Shown here: in pieces, positions 32,475-41,744 of the stretch
How the letters are laid out: each line of letters opens with the position of its first letter
Numbering within the stretch: position 1 is the first letter of the stretch
From: a virus
Strand: one strand, 5' to 3'
IMG/VR virus record: IMGVR_UViG_3300030060_004356
Span: 1 to 42,876 of that record
DNA: 42,876 bases
Position numbers and translations under genes: made by a program
The notes under the pieces: generated by a model
The model's database searches: none
What the model saw: only the letters and a program-made list of their open reading frames with translations
What the model was told of the DNA's origin: nothing

Positions 32475-33179
32475 TTAATTATTTTGTTCTTGTTTAATCA
32501 TTTGTTTATCAACCATAGCAGCTTGCTGTAAATCTGGTCTGTTTATAGCTATTCCTGCTAATTCTAATATTCTACCAACTAATGCTTCCTCTTCTGATGC
32601 ATGTAGTTCAAAATTAGTGCTTGTACTCGAGTTGTATAAAGCTTTATCACTTACAACCACGTATCCCCAATTCGGTGTTGTTGGTTTTTTAAAAAACTGT
32701 ATTTCAAAAGATATAGGACTATTTGTCGTGCCAGCTGGAGTTGGATATAATTTTATAGTGTCGTTAGCTTCTCTGACATAAACGGTTCTACTTGTGGTAG
32801 CTTTTGTTAGTGGATTGTTTTCTGTTAGTAACACTTCTTTTTTGGTTAATTCAATAACTTCTCCTTCGTCTCTAGAAACAGTATCTATTTTGTACAATGT
32901 TGATGGTAATGTTAAATTAGCACTGCTACCGTCATTTTCAATAGTAGTAGACGATCTAAAAGGTTGTAGTTTTTCTGATAATGCTTCTAACTCATCACCA
33001 AAACCAGTTTGATTTTTAGGCTTTATGTGAGCGGTTTTTATATCGTGAAAATAATTATTTAATATATCAAGTTGAGCCTTGTCAGCTAGTAAGTTGAACT
33101 CTTGAGGCGTTATATAACCTCTCTGCTCTCTATTAGCTAAAGTTAAAACCTTTTGATATACTGTATCTATATTTACCAT
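32475..33179 (-). CDS. Head-tail adaptor candidate
   Basis: This 234-residue protein starts MVNIDTVYQKVLTLANREQR. GYITPQEFNLLADKAQLDIL forms an N-terminal helical motif common to phage connector proteins. A beta middle follows (YKIDTVSRDEGEVIELTKKE, RTVYVREANDTIKLYPTPAG) and a C-terminal helical end FELHASEEEALVGRILELAG, INRPDLQQAA. From memory the SEExxLVxxILxLAG-x-x-I-x-(R/D)P pattern is typical of this position in marine podovirus-like genomes. It precedes the second connector and follows a 52-residue gene by four bases. Function from context and pattern. Confidence 0.65.
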   Translation of the reverse strand: MVNIDTVYQKVLTLANREQRGYITPQEFNLLADKAQLDILNNYFHDIKTAHIKPKNQTGFGDELEALSEKLQPFRSSTTIENDGSSANLTLPSTLYKIDTVSRDEGEVIELTKKEVLLTENNPLTKATTSRTVYVREANDTIKLYPTPAGTTNSPISFEIQFFKKPTTPNWGYVVVSDKALYNSSTSTNFELHASEEEALVGRILELAGIAINRPDLQQAAMVDKQMIKQEQNN

Positions 33180-33183
33180 CTTA

Positions 33184-33342
33184 TTAATTTTTATATGGGA
33201 ACAATTTATTTAGTGATTCTTTTCTATCATTACATCCACAATCTTTTTTACCAACAGCTTTCATTGTCATTTCAGCAAATGATTTTATACCAGTAGCGGT
33301 TGTGAATTTTTCTATAGAATCGCCTAAACCTTTTGATTTCAT
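33184..33342 (-). CDS. 52-residue protein with CGC-x-RKE motif
   Basis: The protein is MKSKGLGDSIEKFTTATGIK followed by a helical stretch and KKDCGCNDRKESLNKLFPYK. The GLGD-x-(I/V)-E-K-(F/V)T-x-ATGIK start and the CGC-x-x-RK-x-x-LN-(K/R)-x-FPY end occur together in small proteins near the head-tail genes of many marine and flavobacterial phages, as I recall. The CGC cluster could bind a metal or form a disulfide in the virion. It is the first gene after a terminator and a promoter-like motif, so it may lead a separate transcript. Function unknown. Confidence 0.72.
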   Translation of the reverse strand: MKSKGLGDSIEKFTTATGIKSFAEMTMKAVGKKDCGCNDRKESLNKLFPYKN

Positions 33343-33358
33343 AATTTAATATATTTTA

Positions 33359-33377
33359 TACTATAATATAGTTACAT
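33359..33377 (-). promoter_or_regulatory. Candidate phage promoter motif, copy 1
   Basis: On the - strand ATGTAACTATATTATAGTA lies 16 bases upstream of the ATG of the 52-residue gene and about 25 bases after the hairpin terminator at 33402-33433. The order terminator, motif, gene is what a promoter for the connector/tail transcript would look like. It contains an 11-base-armed near-palindrome, ACTATA-T-TATAGT. One mismatch separates it from the copy at 22188-22206. Confidence 0.45.
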
Positions 33378-33401
33378 AATAAAGTGGAAGGTTAGCCCCT
33401 A

Positions 33402-33433
33402 AATAAAAATAGCCACTCCTTTCGGGTGGCTAT
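33402..33433 (-). terminator. Intrinsic terminator after the 281-residue gene
   Basis: On the - strand the stem ATAGCCAC (33433-33426) pairs with GTGGCTAT (33416-33409) and is followed by TTTTTATTT. It lies 20 bases past the stop of the gene at 33454-34299. The hairpin includes a CCGAAAGG-type loop and is strong for so AT-rich a genome. Confidence 0.88.
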
Positions 33434-33453
33434 CTCTATTAGTTAAAAGATTA

Positions 33454-34299
33454 TTAGTTTAATCTCTTTTCTATATTGGAATATATTTCCATTCCTTCAT
33501 CAGTTTTAAACCAAGCGGCTAGTGCTGAATATGGATGTTCATCAAATGGAACGGTCATTAGTTTTCTATCATTAGAACCCCAACTAAATGTTCTTTGATC
33601 TGCAGATAGTTTTAATATTTTCATTTCAGTAGCTTTAATACCAAAATTTCTAAGCTGCACGTTTTCATCATTAACTAACTCTAAAAATAATTTAGGATTT
33701 TTCTTAGCATATAGTAGTAAATCTCTTTTAAGCTCCTTAGAACTCATCTCGTTCACTCTAGATCCAACTTCTACCCTCATTACAGCTTCAGCCATGTCAA
33801 TATCTAATGATTGCGCTGCGTTTAAAGCATTTATTTCTAACTCAAGTTTATCTATTTGACCAACAGCTTGTACCTCTGGTTTCCATTCTGTAAACAATTT
33901 ATCTCTATGTGGGTGATAAAGAGATAAAAGTTTTTGTAAAATAACTTTATTTCTAGGAACATTTAAAACACCAGCTTTAAATATTATATGTTCCATTCTT
34001 TGATCACCTTTCATTTCATCAACAAAGCAAGTTCTTTGATTAGAGCAGTATTTTAATTCTCTTTCGTATCCCTTTTCCTCATCAAACCAGTGAATATTAG
34101 CTGATTTAATAATATAAGTTAATGGTTTTTTACCTCCTTTTAAAAAATAGGTTCTTGCTTTAATTTCCCAATCGTCTTTTTTTGGTTCGGGTTTAACTTC
34201 CTTTTTTACCTTAGGAGTTTCAACCACTGGTTCTTCCATGATAACCGTTTCTTCAACTATAGGTTCTTCAACTATAGTTTCTTTTTTCTTTTTTGCCAT
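33454..34299 (-). CDS. Conserved head-region protein of unknown function
   Basis: This 281-residue protein has an acidic/basic low-complexity N-terminus (about 1-45, rich in Glu, Val, Pro and Lys). A conserved-looking body follows: KPLTYIIKSANIHWFDEEKG, YERELKYCSNQRTCFVDEMK, IIFKAGVLNVPRNKVILQKL and LLSLYHPHRD, with a helical C-terminal half. I recall this combination beside capsid genes in marine phages but know no function. It lies directly downstream of the major capsid gene, with a terminator on each side, so its dosage may be set separately. Possibilities include a head decoration or completion protein. Confidence 0.6.
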   Translation of the reverse strand: MAKKKKETIVEEPIVEETVIMEEPVVETPKVKKEVKPEPKKDDWEIKARTYFLKGGKKPLTYIIKSANIHWFDEEKGYERELKYCSNQRTCFVDEMKGDQRMEHIIFKAGVLNVPRNKVILQKLLSLYHPHRDKLFTEWKPEVQAVGQIDKLELEINALNAAQSLDIDMAEAVMRVEVGSRVNEMSSKELKRDLLLYAKKNPKLFLELVNDENVQLRNFGIKATEMKILKLSADQRTFSWGSNDRKLMTVPFDEHPYSALAAWFKTDEGMEIYSNIEKRLN

Positions 34300-34320
34300 A
34301 ATATAATATATAATATAATT

Positions 34321-34357
34321 AATAAAAATATAAGGGCGATACTAGACCGCCCTTATA
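34321..34357 (-). terminator. Intrinsic terminator after the major capsid gene
   Basis: On the - strand TATAAGGGCG (34357-34348) pairs with CGCCCTTATA (34338-34329), leaving a nine-base loop, and is followed by TTTTTATT. It begins 12 bases after the capsid stop codon. It could end or attenuate a transcript that overproduces capsid. Confidence 0.88.
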
Positions 34358-34368
34358 AATAAAGTGTC

Positions 34369-35871
34369 TTACTTCATTAACATAAAGTTGTTAGCACCTT
34401 GAGTAACTAAACATCTTTCTGATAAGTAGTGAACTTGCATTGCATCAAGATCAGAAGTCATAGCTCCAACAGAACCTGTTGTCCAAGTTTTGTATTTTCT
34501 ACTTTCCGTAGCTGAAGCTCTGTATCTAACATGTAAGAAAGGTCTTTTAAGATTCTTTCCTAACTGCTGATCGTAAACAGTACTAACACCAGCTGGTACT
34601 ATTACACCTCTTAAAGGAGCAACAGCATCTCTAGAGTTAATACCACCTCTTGTAGCCTTGTCATTCAAGTATCTGAAATCAGATTTGTAGAAATCATAAG
34701 AACCTCTTCTAAATCCTGAGAAACCTAAATTTAACGCCATATCTTCGTCGTTGTCAAATACCCCGTAAGAAGTACCTCCAGCTCCGTAAGAATTCATTGA
34801 AGCTAACATGTCGTCAATCGCAAGAGCAGTGGCTCTATTTACAAACATCATATTTTCTTCAATAGCACCTTGATTATCGAATTCAGCTAAGATAGCATCA
34901 AATTCAGCTAAGTCAGTAGCAGCATTAACACCAGTTACACCAGTAGTAATATTACCTCTAGTTTCAATAGCCGCAAATAAACCTTCCGTTCCAAAAGCAT
35001 TACCAGTACCATTCAACTGAGTATCAGCTAATGATGCACCAGGAACACCTTTTACAGCTTCCAACATTGTCATTTCTAAATAATCAGAGAAACGAGCCCT
35101 AGTGTCACCTTCAGCTTTTAAATACCAAAGATATCCACCTTGACCAGCTTCACCAGTTACCTCAACCCAACCAATTTGAGAAGCATCAGATCCTGAGATC
35201 TCATAGTAATCTTTTATAATAATTGGTTTGTTACTAAATGAAGTGTGAGTTGGTCTAACGTTACCAAAACCATCTGTAGAAGACGTAGTTCCACCTTGAC
35301 CAGTGGTACCTTTCTCCCATTCAGATCCAATAACTAATATTGTAGCCGCTTCACTAGCACCTGTATCAGTAAACGCAGAAGCATCGTCAATTTCCTCTCT
35401 TTCGTAAGGAAGTATAGTTGCTGTATTAGCTGCTGGTCTAGCTGAAATAAAACCTTTGAAAGCGCCTTCAGCTGTAGCCACGATAACCATATCGTTTATA
35501 CGAAGACCATCTTCACCTGAAGCCATCGAGTTTCCATCAATATCATGTGTTACTGTATATAAGTTTTCGTCAGTATCAAAAGTACCTGTATAAGATAAGT
35601 GTAATCTACCTTGTTCTGACCAAATAACTTGATCTGAGGACATTGCCTCTTCTGCACCAACTTGAGCTAAGAAACCAGAGATTGTTCTATTACCGAAAAC
35701 TTCAGCTTCTTTTTCCATTAAGTCAGGCAGGAATTGTTGACCCCAGTCATTGCCAGCGCCACTCGTAAAATCTATGTAGTTTGAAGCTAGTGTTGCTTTT
35801 TTAGAAGCTGGTACACTATTCAAACTACCGGTGGTCCCAGAATGACCAGGACCTGGATTTGAAATTGCCAT
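34369..35871 (-). CDS. Major capsid protein
   Basis: This 500-residue protein starts MAISNPGPGHSGTTGSLNSV. The block FGNRTISGFLAQVGAEEAMS followed by SDQVIWSEQGRLHLSY (about 60-94) is a signature I associate with crAss-like and related capsid proteins. The length, Gly/Ala/Thr-rich beta composition, absence of membrane segments and the C-terminal receptor-free fold fit HK97-type capsid subunits. It follows the acidic scaffold gene by 19 bases and is followed by a terminator, the classic portal, scaffold, capsid order. It assembles the icosahedral shell in the cytoplasm. The lineage is from memory; the capsid role is strong from context. Confidence 0.88.
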   Translation of the reverse strand: MAISNPGPGHSGTTGSLNSVPASKKATLASNYIDFTSGAGNDWGQQFLPDLMEKEAEVFGNRTISGFLAQVGAEEAMSSDQVIWSEQGRLHLSYTGTFDTDENLYTVTHDIDGNSMASGEDGLRINDMVIVATAEGAFKGFISARPAANTATILPYEREEIDDASAFTDTGASEAATILVIGSEWEKGTTGQGGTTSSTDGFGNVRPTHTSFSNKPIIIKDYYEISGSDASQIGWVEVTGEAGQGGYLWYLKAEGDTRARFSDYLEMTMLEAVKGVPGASLADTQLNGTGNAFGTEGLFAAIETRGNITTGVTGVNAATDLAEFDAILAEFDNQGAIEENMMFVNRATALAIDDMLASMNSYGAGGTSYGVFDNDEDMALNLGFSGFRRGSYDFYKSDFRYLNDKATRGGINSRDAVAPLRGVIVPAGVSTVYDQQLGKNLKRPFLHVRYRASATESRKYKTWTTGSVGAMTSDLDAMQVHYLSERCLVTQGANNFMLMK

Positions 35872-35890
35872 AATTTATAATTTTTTTAAG

Positions 35891-37084
35891 TTAATTTTTC
35901 TTTCTAATTTTAAAGGATCTGTTTTTCATATCAGAAGAAGATTCACCAACAACTCTATACTTTACACCCCCAACGTTTGTTTCGCCATATGTCTGTCTAG
36001 GGTTTAAATTAATGTTTTTGTCTTTGATAACTCTATCTTTAGTTGCGTCAGCTTTTCCTTGTTCATAAAAATGATTAGCAATAGCATCGGCATTCATTGC
36101 AGTAAACATAGACTTATGATAACCAATAGCATCCTCTATTTCGGATCCATCTTTATTAGCAAACTTTTTAATAAAGTTAGTAATATCACTTTGTTCATTC
36201 TTTACTGTATCAATATCTTTTACATTAAACCTATATTTTTTATCTCCAACTTTAAAGTCAAAACCTTTGAATTTATCGTTAAAAACACTATTGGTTTTCT
36301 GCACAAAAGACTTAGCACGTTTCTGATTATTTTCAGATTCCTTATTGTATCTATTAAAGAAATCAATAGCTTTCTGTTGATCCTCTGTGAGTTTACTTCC
36401 AGCTTTAATTTCTTCATAGTATTTAGACTTTTGCCCGTCTAAGTGGGCTCTAGCCTCGGCAACTTGCTCTTTGAGGGCTATTTTCTTTTTACGTATTGTT
36501 TTCTCATCGTCTATATCTTCGTCTACACCGAAAGTATCTTCTAGTAAAAAGCTTCTTTCGGATGATGATAAATGTGATTTTGTTAAACGATAATACTCAT
36601 CTAATACCTCAGAGTCATCTAATTTAGATACATCTCTGTTTAGGTTTACATAGTCTTGTAAATCACCACCAGTATCTTCCATAAAGTCTATTAACTTTTG
36701 AATGTTTTCCGGTAGTGGTTCTCCAGTTTCTTTCGCTTCTATTACAGCTTCTTTTATTTCTTCTTTTATTTCTTCAGTTACACCTTGATCTTCTTCGCTT
36801 GTAACCTCTTGAAGCACTGGTTGCTCTTCTACTTGCTGCTCAACAACTTCTTCTTCGGTCTTTGGTTCCTCGACTACGTCTATTTTTTCTTCTTCAGCGG
36901 GTTCTTCTTTTACCTCTTCGCTTTCTTGAGTTGGTGGTTTATTTAAATCAATTTTAATAACGCTATCATCTCCAGCGCTTTCAAATTTTGATTCATCTAT
37001 TTTGTTTTCAACAACCTCTTCAACAGGTTGTTCAACTTGTTCTTCGGTAACTTCTTCAAGTACCTCTTTATTTTCTTCTGCCAT
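35891..37084 (-). CDS. Scaffolding protein candidate
   Basis: This 397-residue protein has a Glu/Val-rich acidic N-terminal 120 residues (EEVTEEQVEQPVEEVVENK and more) and a helical middle with heptad-like stretches (RKKKIALKEQVAEARAHLDG). The C-terminal region is basic (VKYRVVGESSSDMKNRSFKI). An acidic, helical, unstructured-looking protein placed between portal and major capsid is the usual form of a phage scaffold, removed during head maturation. No protease motif was seen, so this is probably not a fused protease. Assignment is from composition and gene order. Confidence 0.7.
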   Translation of the reverse strand: MAEENKEVLEEVTEEQVEQPVEEVVENKIDESKFESAGDDSVIKIDLNKPPTQESEEVKEEPAEEEKIDVVEEPKTEEEVVEQQVEEQPVLQEVTSEEDQGVTEEIKEEIKEAVIEAKETGEPLPENIQKLIDFMEDTGGDLQDYVNLNRDVSKLDDSEVLDEYYRLTKSHLSSSERSFLLEDTFGVDEDIDDEKTIRKKKIALKEQVAEARAHLDGQKSKYYEEIKAGSKLTEDQQKAIDFFNRYNKESENNQKRAKSFVQKTNSVFNDKFKGFDFKVGDKKYRFNVKDIDTVKNEQSDITNFIKKFANKDGSEIEDAIGYHKSMFTAMNADAIANHFYEQGKADATKDRVIKDKNINLNPRQTYGETNVGGVKYRVVGESSSDMKNRSFKIRKKN

Positions 37085-37110
37085 AATAAAATTTTATAAA
37101 ATATTAAATA

Positions 37111-39513
37111 TTAAGGAGCAAACCTATCTAAACCGGCTCCTCCCGTAAGTATATCATTACCTGAGGATTCAAAATTATTAAGTGAATCACCCCTGTTTCT
37201 TTGATCTATCATATCTTTTTGATGAGCTGCTTGTCTATCAACCCTATCATCTTTTCTATCTTCTCTCATAGATTCGTTACGTTCTGTTATTTCTCTTTCC
37301 ATTCCTTTTAATTGAGAGTTTAATTCAAATTCTAACATCATTAAGTCTTTTTTAGATTGAACCTCTTGTTGAAGATATTGAATTTTTAAGTCATTTTTAG
37401 CGGCCTCTAATTGACCGTCAATTTCCGCTTGCGCTTGATTCTTTTGTATCTCTGCTTGAGCTTGAGCTTGAGCTTGCTGCTGTTGAGCTTCAGATTGTGC
37501 TTGAATATTTTGCTGTTGAATCATTTGATCTCGTTGTAACTTTTTTCTTCTTTTTATTTTTAAAAGTTGATTTGCTAATTTTATATTTCTAACGTCTCTA
37601 ATATCAATAGCATCATCTAAGTCTAAAGTTTGTTGAGCTAAAGCTTGCTGTATATTATTTTCTAACAAAGCTTTTTCTTCTTCATCTGGTAGTAATTCTA
37701 TGAATATACCAAAATCGTAAAGATGTAAATTTTTAATCTCTTCAAGAGTAGCAACATTATGTGCCCCAATAGCTTGAATAAAAGCTTCTCTCGTTGGAGA
37801 ATACTCTACAATATCAGAAATTCTTAGTGATAAACACTCTGCGCTTTGAACAGTTAAGTACAACATTGATTGTAATACGTGTCTAGTTGCAGTATTAGAA
37901 TTTGCAGCAGCTAACTTTTGCACTCCAACCAAAGCGTTTTTATCTGGCATACTACCATCTCTAGCTTCATTAAGTCCGGTTACATCTCTAATCATTTGTA
38001 GATAATAATTATAAGTTGTTATTAAACTTTGTATCTTATTACCTCCAGCTCCATTTTGAATTTGCTGTATTGGTACCTTACCAGGATTCATATCTCCTTC
38101 TGATGTAAAACTCCTACCAATAACAGAACCAGTTTGGAAGAACATGTTTAAAGCTTCCTGTGGATTATAATTTGTTCCGTTTCCTAAATCAATTTCAGCT
38201 AAACCATCAGCATCAAGATAAACACCATCTGGTACCATTCTAGCCATAACCTGTTGAAGCTTTAAATGAGTTAGTTGAATCATGTCAGCAAAGCCTGTTA
38301 TTCTACTAACTATAGATTCTATTCTACCTCTATACATTCTAGGTGCTACTATTTGATAGGTCATTTTAACTTTACTAAAATCAGAATCTGATCTCATCAT
38401 ATTAGAAGCCATTTCCCATTTTAACAACTTTTGACAACCAACAACATAAACACCCTCGTATAAAACCTCTACAACTCTTTGTAGTTTGCTATAATCTCCA
38501 TTTTTATCTTTAGGTGGATTAAATGTGTCATCTTTTTTTATAACCTTTTCTGCGCCGCTACTAGTGGTCTTTAATTTATAAACATCGTTAGCGTGAGTTT
38601 TGTAATTAAAATACAATACCTCTACTTTATTCTTATCAGTATTAGTTCTATAGTTTGTAACACCACGATGAGTTTGCACTGAATTTTCTGTTATTTCCTT
38701 AATATCTTCTTCTGTTAATCCTGGAAATTGTTTCACTAATTCATTTATTGGTATTTCTTTCACCTCTCCAACGTAGTACATATCGTCAAAGTATGGAGAT
38801 TCTGTGTATGAATAAACTAGATCAGCTGGATCAACGTATTTAACTTTAGCACCATCTGCCCAATCAAAAGTAGTTTTAGTTGCACCAATACCTAACGTTG
38901 CTAAGTCATACAAGCATCTTCTTCTTGTTAACTCATAATCACTTCCTTCCATCAAAACATTTATAGCCTGTTCTTCAGCTAGTTCAACAGCTTGCTTGTA
39001 ATTAAGTTGCATGTGCAACGCTAGTTCCTCTTCTGTATCAGGAAGTTCTTCTGGTTTGTTTTCATACAAATCTATATCAAAGGTGGCTCTAGCCATGTCA
39101 TTAAACTCTCTAGTGCGCATATCACGAAGCATTGACTCCATGTATTTAGTTCTTTTTGATATTCCATAGGAATCTTGAGAAAAACAATTTATTTCATAGT
39201 TTCTTTGCGCCATACCATTTACAACGATATCAACAAACTTAGGTATTATAGGTACAGGTTTCCAATCTAAATTTAAGTAAGATAAATCACCGTTTATAGA
39301 CAGTTCATTTTTATACTTTTGTATAGATTGTTCGCCTCTAGCATACAATCTTAATTGATGAAAACTATTTATATTGCCTTCAAATTTATTAGTGGTTCCC
39401 TCAAACCACTCTCTTCTTATTGCTTTCGCCACTTTTTCGCCATACTCGTAGGACATTTTTTCAATATCACTAACTGCTTGAGATGGAAAATTTATAACAG
39501 ACTCTGTTATCAT
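37111..39513 (-). CDS. Portal protein
   Basis: This 800-residue protein starts MITESVINFPSQAVSDIEKM. It follows the large terminase with a four-base ATGA overlap and precedes the scaffold. Blocks in line with large portal proteins are YVDPADLVYSYTESPYFDDM (about 230-250), MYRGRIESIVSRITGFADMI, VPDGVYLDADGLAEIDLGNG and DVTGLNEARDGSMPDKNALV, a phrase common in portals of the crAss-like/podovirus type. The C-terminal 150 residues are a Gln-rich coiled coil (QQQAQAQAQAEIQKNQAQAE), perhaps the barrel extending into the head. It forms the dodecameric ring at one capsid vertex through which DNA passes. Confidence 0.87.
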   Translation of the reverse strand: MITESVINFPSQAVSDIEKMSYEYGEKVAKAIRREWFEGTTNKFEGNINSFHQLRLYARGEQSIQKYKNELSINGDLSYLNLDWKPVPIIPKFVDIVVNGMAQRNYEINCFSQDSYGISKRTKYMESMLRDMRTREFNDMARATFDIDLYENKPEELPDTEEELALHMQLNYKQAVELAEEQAINVLMEGSDYELTRRRCLYDLATLGIGATKTTFDWADGAKVKYVDPADLVYSYTESPYFDDMYYVGEVKEIPINELVKQFPGLTEEDIKEITENSVQTHRGVTNYRTNTDKNKVEVLYFNYKTHANDVYKLKTTSSGAEKVIKKDDTFNPPKDKNGDYSKLQRVVEVLYEGVYVVGCQKLLKWEMASNMMRSDSDFSKVKMTYQIVAPRMYRGRIESIVSRITGFADMIQLTHLKLQQVMARMVPDGVYLDADGLAEIDLGNGTNYNPQEALNMFFQTGSVIGRSFTSEGDMNPGKVPIQQIQNGAGGNKIQSLITTYNYYLQMIRDVTGLNEARDGSMPDKNALVGVQKLAAANSNTATRHVLQSMLYLTVQSAECLSLRISDIVEYSPTREAFIQAIGAHNVATLEEIKNLHLYDFGIFIELLPDEEEKALLENNIQQALAQQTLDLDDAIDIRDVRNIKLANQLLKIKRRKKLQRDQMIQQQNIQAQSEAQQQQAQAQAQAEIQKNQAQAEIDGQLEAAKNDLKIQYLQQEVQSKKDLMMLEFELNSQLKGMEREITERNESMREDRKDDRVDRQAAHQKDMIDQRNRGDSLNNFESSGNDILTGGAGLDRFAP

Positions 39514-41744
39514 ACTTTATCTTTTATTATTGTTGATTGAAATCCTTTGTTATTATACTTAGATATATTTAAATTTAAAGATACCTTATTTGTTTCTTGG
39601 TTTGGTCTATATAGGTGTCTATTGCAAGCCATTATAGCTAAGCCCGAACTAATAGTCGCGTCATGTTTTGTTCGTTTATTTATATCAAATTTAGACCAAT
39701 CGTTTAATGTTTCATTAAAATACATTGTTCCATATGTTCCATCTTCTAAAAGCCCCACGTGATCATTGATATACATTTCAACTGCGGCAGCGTGAGCTTG
39801 TTTTATATCTTCACTTGAATTAGGTATTCCACCCACCTCTTTTTCCGCAACAGATAGTTTGTTCCATATTTTATCAGGTCTATTCATACTAAACTTTCTA
39901 TAACCTCTTCTTCTAAGATAATACAAAAGTCTAGGTTTGTTGTTTTCTGCCAATATTGGCATTCCATAAAACACTAACGCCATTAGTATGTCTTCAAAAA
40001 ATATCTCAGCCGTTTGTGGTCTAGCTATATATTCTAAAAAAAATGTATTAGCTGGAGCATCTTCCATGGAGAATTTAGTTAACCCATGTAAAGCTCCTTT
40101 TGATCCAGTGCCATCTACTGTTCCTGATATATCATATGAGTCACAGCCAAACGCCCCCATGTGTTCATTGCCTGGGTATTTTACGCCATTTTTTAATATA
40201 ACGTTATTTTGTAATTTTTGTCCTGGTACCCAACTAACCTTAAATCTTCCATTTGGATCTGGATTAAACATTACTTGAGTATCTTTAACTCCGTTTGCCC
40301 ATTGAAAGTTTCCGACTGTTAATACTGAGGAATTTCTATTTCCCTCATTATAATCTATTTGTTCATATATCTTAACAAGATTAAATAAACTGTTTCCTGT
40401 CTCATCTCTAAATGCGTGTTCCTCTGTTCTTGGAAACTGACGGTAAAATTCATTTAAAGCGTCTTGATCGTCTTTTAACCCCTCAGCTTCATTATCCCAG
40501 TGATCTATAACACCATAATCTATTTCTACTCCATGTGGATCAAATGTTTCCTTTTTAGGAGTATTAAATACGGGTTGCCCATGTTCATCAATAAATCCTT
40601 CGTAGTTCCATTCCATAGGGATAAACAAAGAATATAATCCTGACTTAGTCTGTCCATTGCGATTTCTTTTTGTAACATCTGAATTATAATATAAGTTTTT
40701 AAAATTATCACCACCTTTATCTAAAGCATTGGAGGTTGACCCCATCATACATTTACCTATAATCCTACTACCTAATCGTAAACAAGTTTTTGTAACTCTC
40801 CAGTTATTTTTTATGTTATCAGGTCTCTCCCACTTACCACTTTCATCATGTACTAATAAAGAAAGCTTTTCACCGTCGTAACTATTATCACCTGTATTTT
40901 TCCAATCAATAGTTGTATCAAGACCCTCCATATCATCTTGCTCCTCCCGTTCTCTCATTTTTCTACGAGTAAACTTCTTTGCTGGTACTCTGTAGGCGAG
41001 TTCGGACTTTGGTCGGTCCATACCGTCCTGTATCGGTTTAAAGAAGAATGGGTAGTTAATACTAATTGGTACCACTTTGTCTGTAAACATCTTTTTTGCA
41101 TCAGCACCAGTTTTAGATAGTATACCGTATCTACTATCACTTGATATAGTTGCCAAATTAACAGTTTCAGCTGAACTCATAAAAGAGAAACCAGAACGTC
41201 TATTTTTTAAATAACACATTCCGTAACTTCTTTTATCCGCCTTACAAGCTTCCCAGAATATAAAGAATAATCTATTTGCTTCTCTAAAATCTGGAGCTCC
41301 AACATCAATCTTACTCCATTGTAAATACATATAATGTGTACCTGTTATATAAGTTGGTTTACCATTATTCATAAACCAAAAACCTTCTTCTCTTCTCTTG
41401 AACTCTTGATCTATATATCCATAATGTTTTTCTTTAAAATCATCTGGATACTCTTGCCAATCAAATACAGTTTTAATTCTTTTAAATTCAGGATTAGCAG
41501 AAAATTGTTTCCATTTTTGCTCTGATTTTATTTTACTACAAGAATAAATATTTTTAGGTTCTTTTGGTAAAGCTATTTGAAAACCTTGTATTTCAAGAAC
41601 TTCACCGATCATTCCAGTTTTAGATATTGTTACAATATCATTTTCCTTATTATAACCATATTCCCATTTTTTAGACTTATTGAGTCTTTTAATAGTGTTT
41701 GGTTTAATAGGCTCAACAACTTTATATAACTCTTGTTGATACAT
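39510..41744 (-). CDS. terL: Terminase large subunit
   Basis: This 744-residue protein powers DNA packaging. A Walker A-like loop, KNRRSGFSFMSS (180-191), is followed by Walker B LSLLVHDES (294-302; D300-E301) and coupling motif GSTSNA (335-340). The C-terminal nuclease shows GAFGCDSYDIS near 530-540 and a late HDATISSGLA near 715. It overlaps the portal by four bases and shares a one-base TAATG junction with the small gene upstream. The long N-terminal 170 residues and the deviant Walker A (RRSGFS instead of GxGKS/T) resemble terminases of crAss-like and large marine phages. Confidence 0.9.
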   Translation of the reverse strand: MYQQELYKVVEPIKPNTIKRLNKSKKWEYGYNKENDIVTISKTGMIGEVLEIQGFQIALPKEPKNIYSCSKIKSEQKWKQFSANPEFKRIKTVFDWQEYPDDFKEKHYGYIDQEFKRREEGFWFMNNGKPTYITGTHYMYLQWSKIDVGAPDFREANRLFFIFWEACKADKRSYGMCYLKNRRSGFSFMSSAETVNLATISSDSRYGILSKTGADAKKMFTDKVVPISINYPFFFKPIQDGMDRPKSELAYRVPAKKFTRRKMREREEQDDMEGLDTTIDWKNTGDNSYDGEKLSLLVHDESGKWERPDNIKNNWRVTKTCLRLGSRIIGKCMMGSTSNALDKGGDNFKNLYYNSDVTKRNRNGQTKSGLYSLFIPMEWNYEGFIDEHGQPVFNTPKKETFDPHGVEIDYGVIDHWDNEAEGLKDDQDALNEFYRQFPRTEEHAFRDETGNSLFNLVKIYEQIDYNEGNRNSSVLTVGNFQWANGVKDTQVMFNPDPNGRFKVSWVPGQKLQNNVILKNGVKYPGNEHMGAFGCDSYDISGTVDGTGSKGALHGLTKFSMEDAPANTFFLEYIARPQTAEIFFEDILMALVFYGMPILAENNKPRLLYYLRRRGYRKFSMNRPDKIWNKLSVAEKEVGGIPNSSEDIKQAHAAAVEMYINDHVGLLEDGTYGTMYFNETLNDWSKFDINKRTKHDATISSGLAIMACNRHLYRPNQETNKVSLNLNISKYNNKGFQSTIIKDKV

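Noticed and set aside
36059-36442. 127-codon + strand frame opposite the scaffold gene
   Set aside because: Antisense of a Lys/Asp/Phe-rich region; the scaffold frame on the - strand fits gene order and composition.
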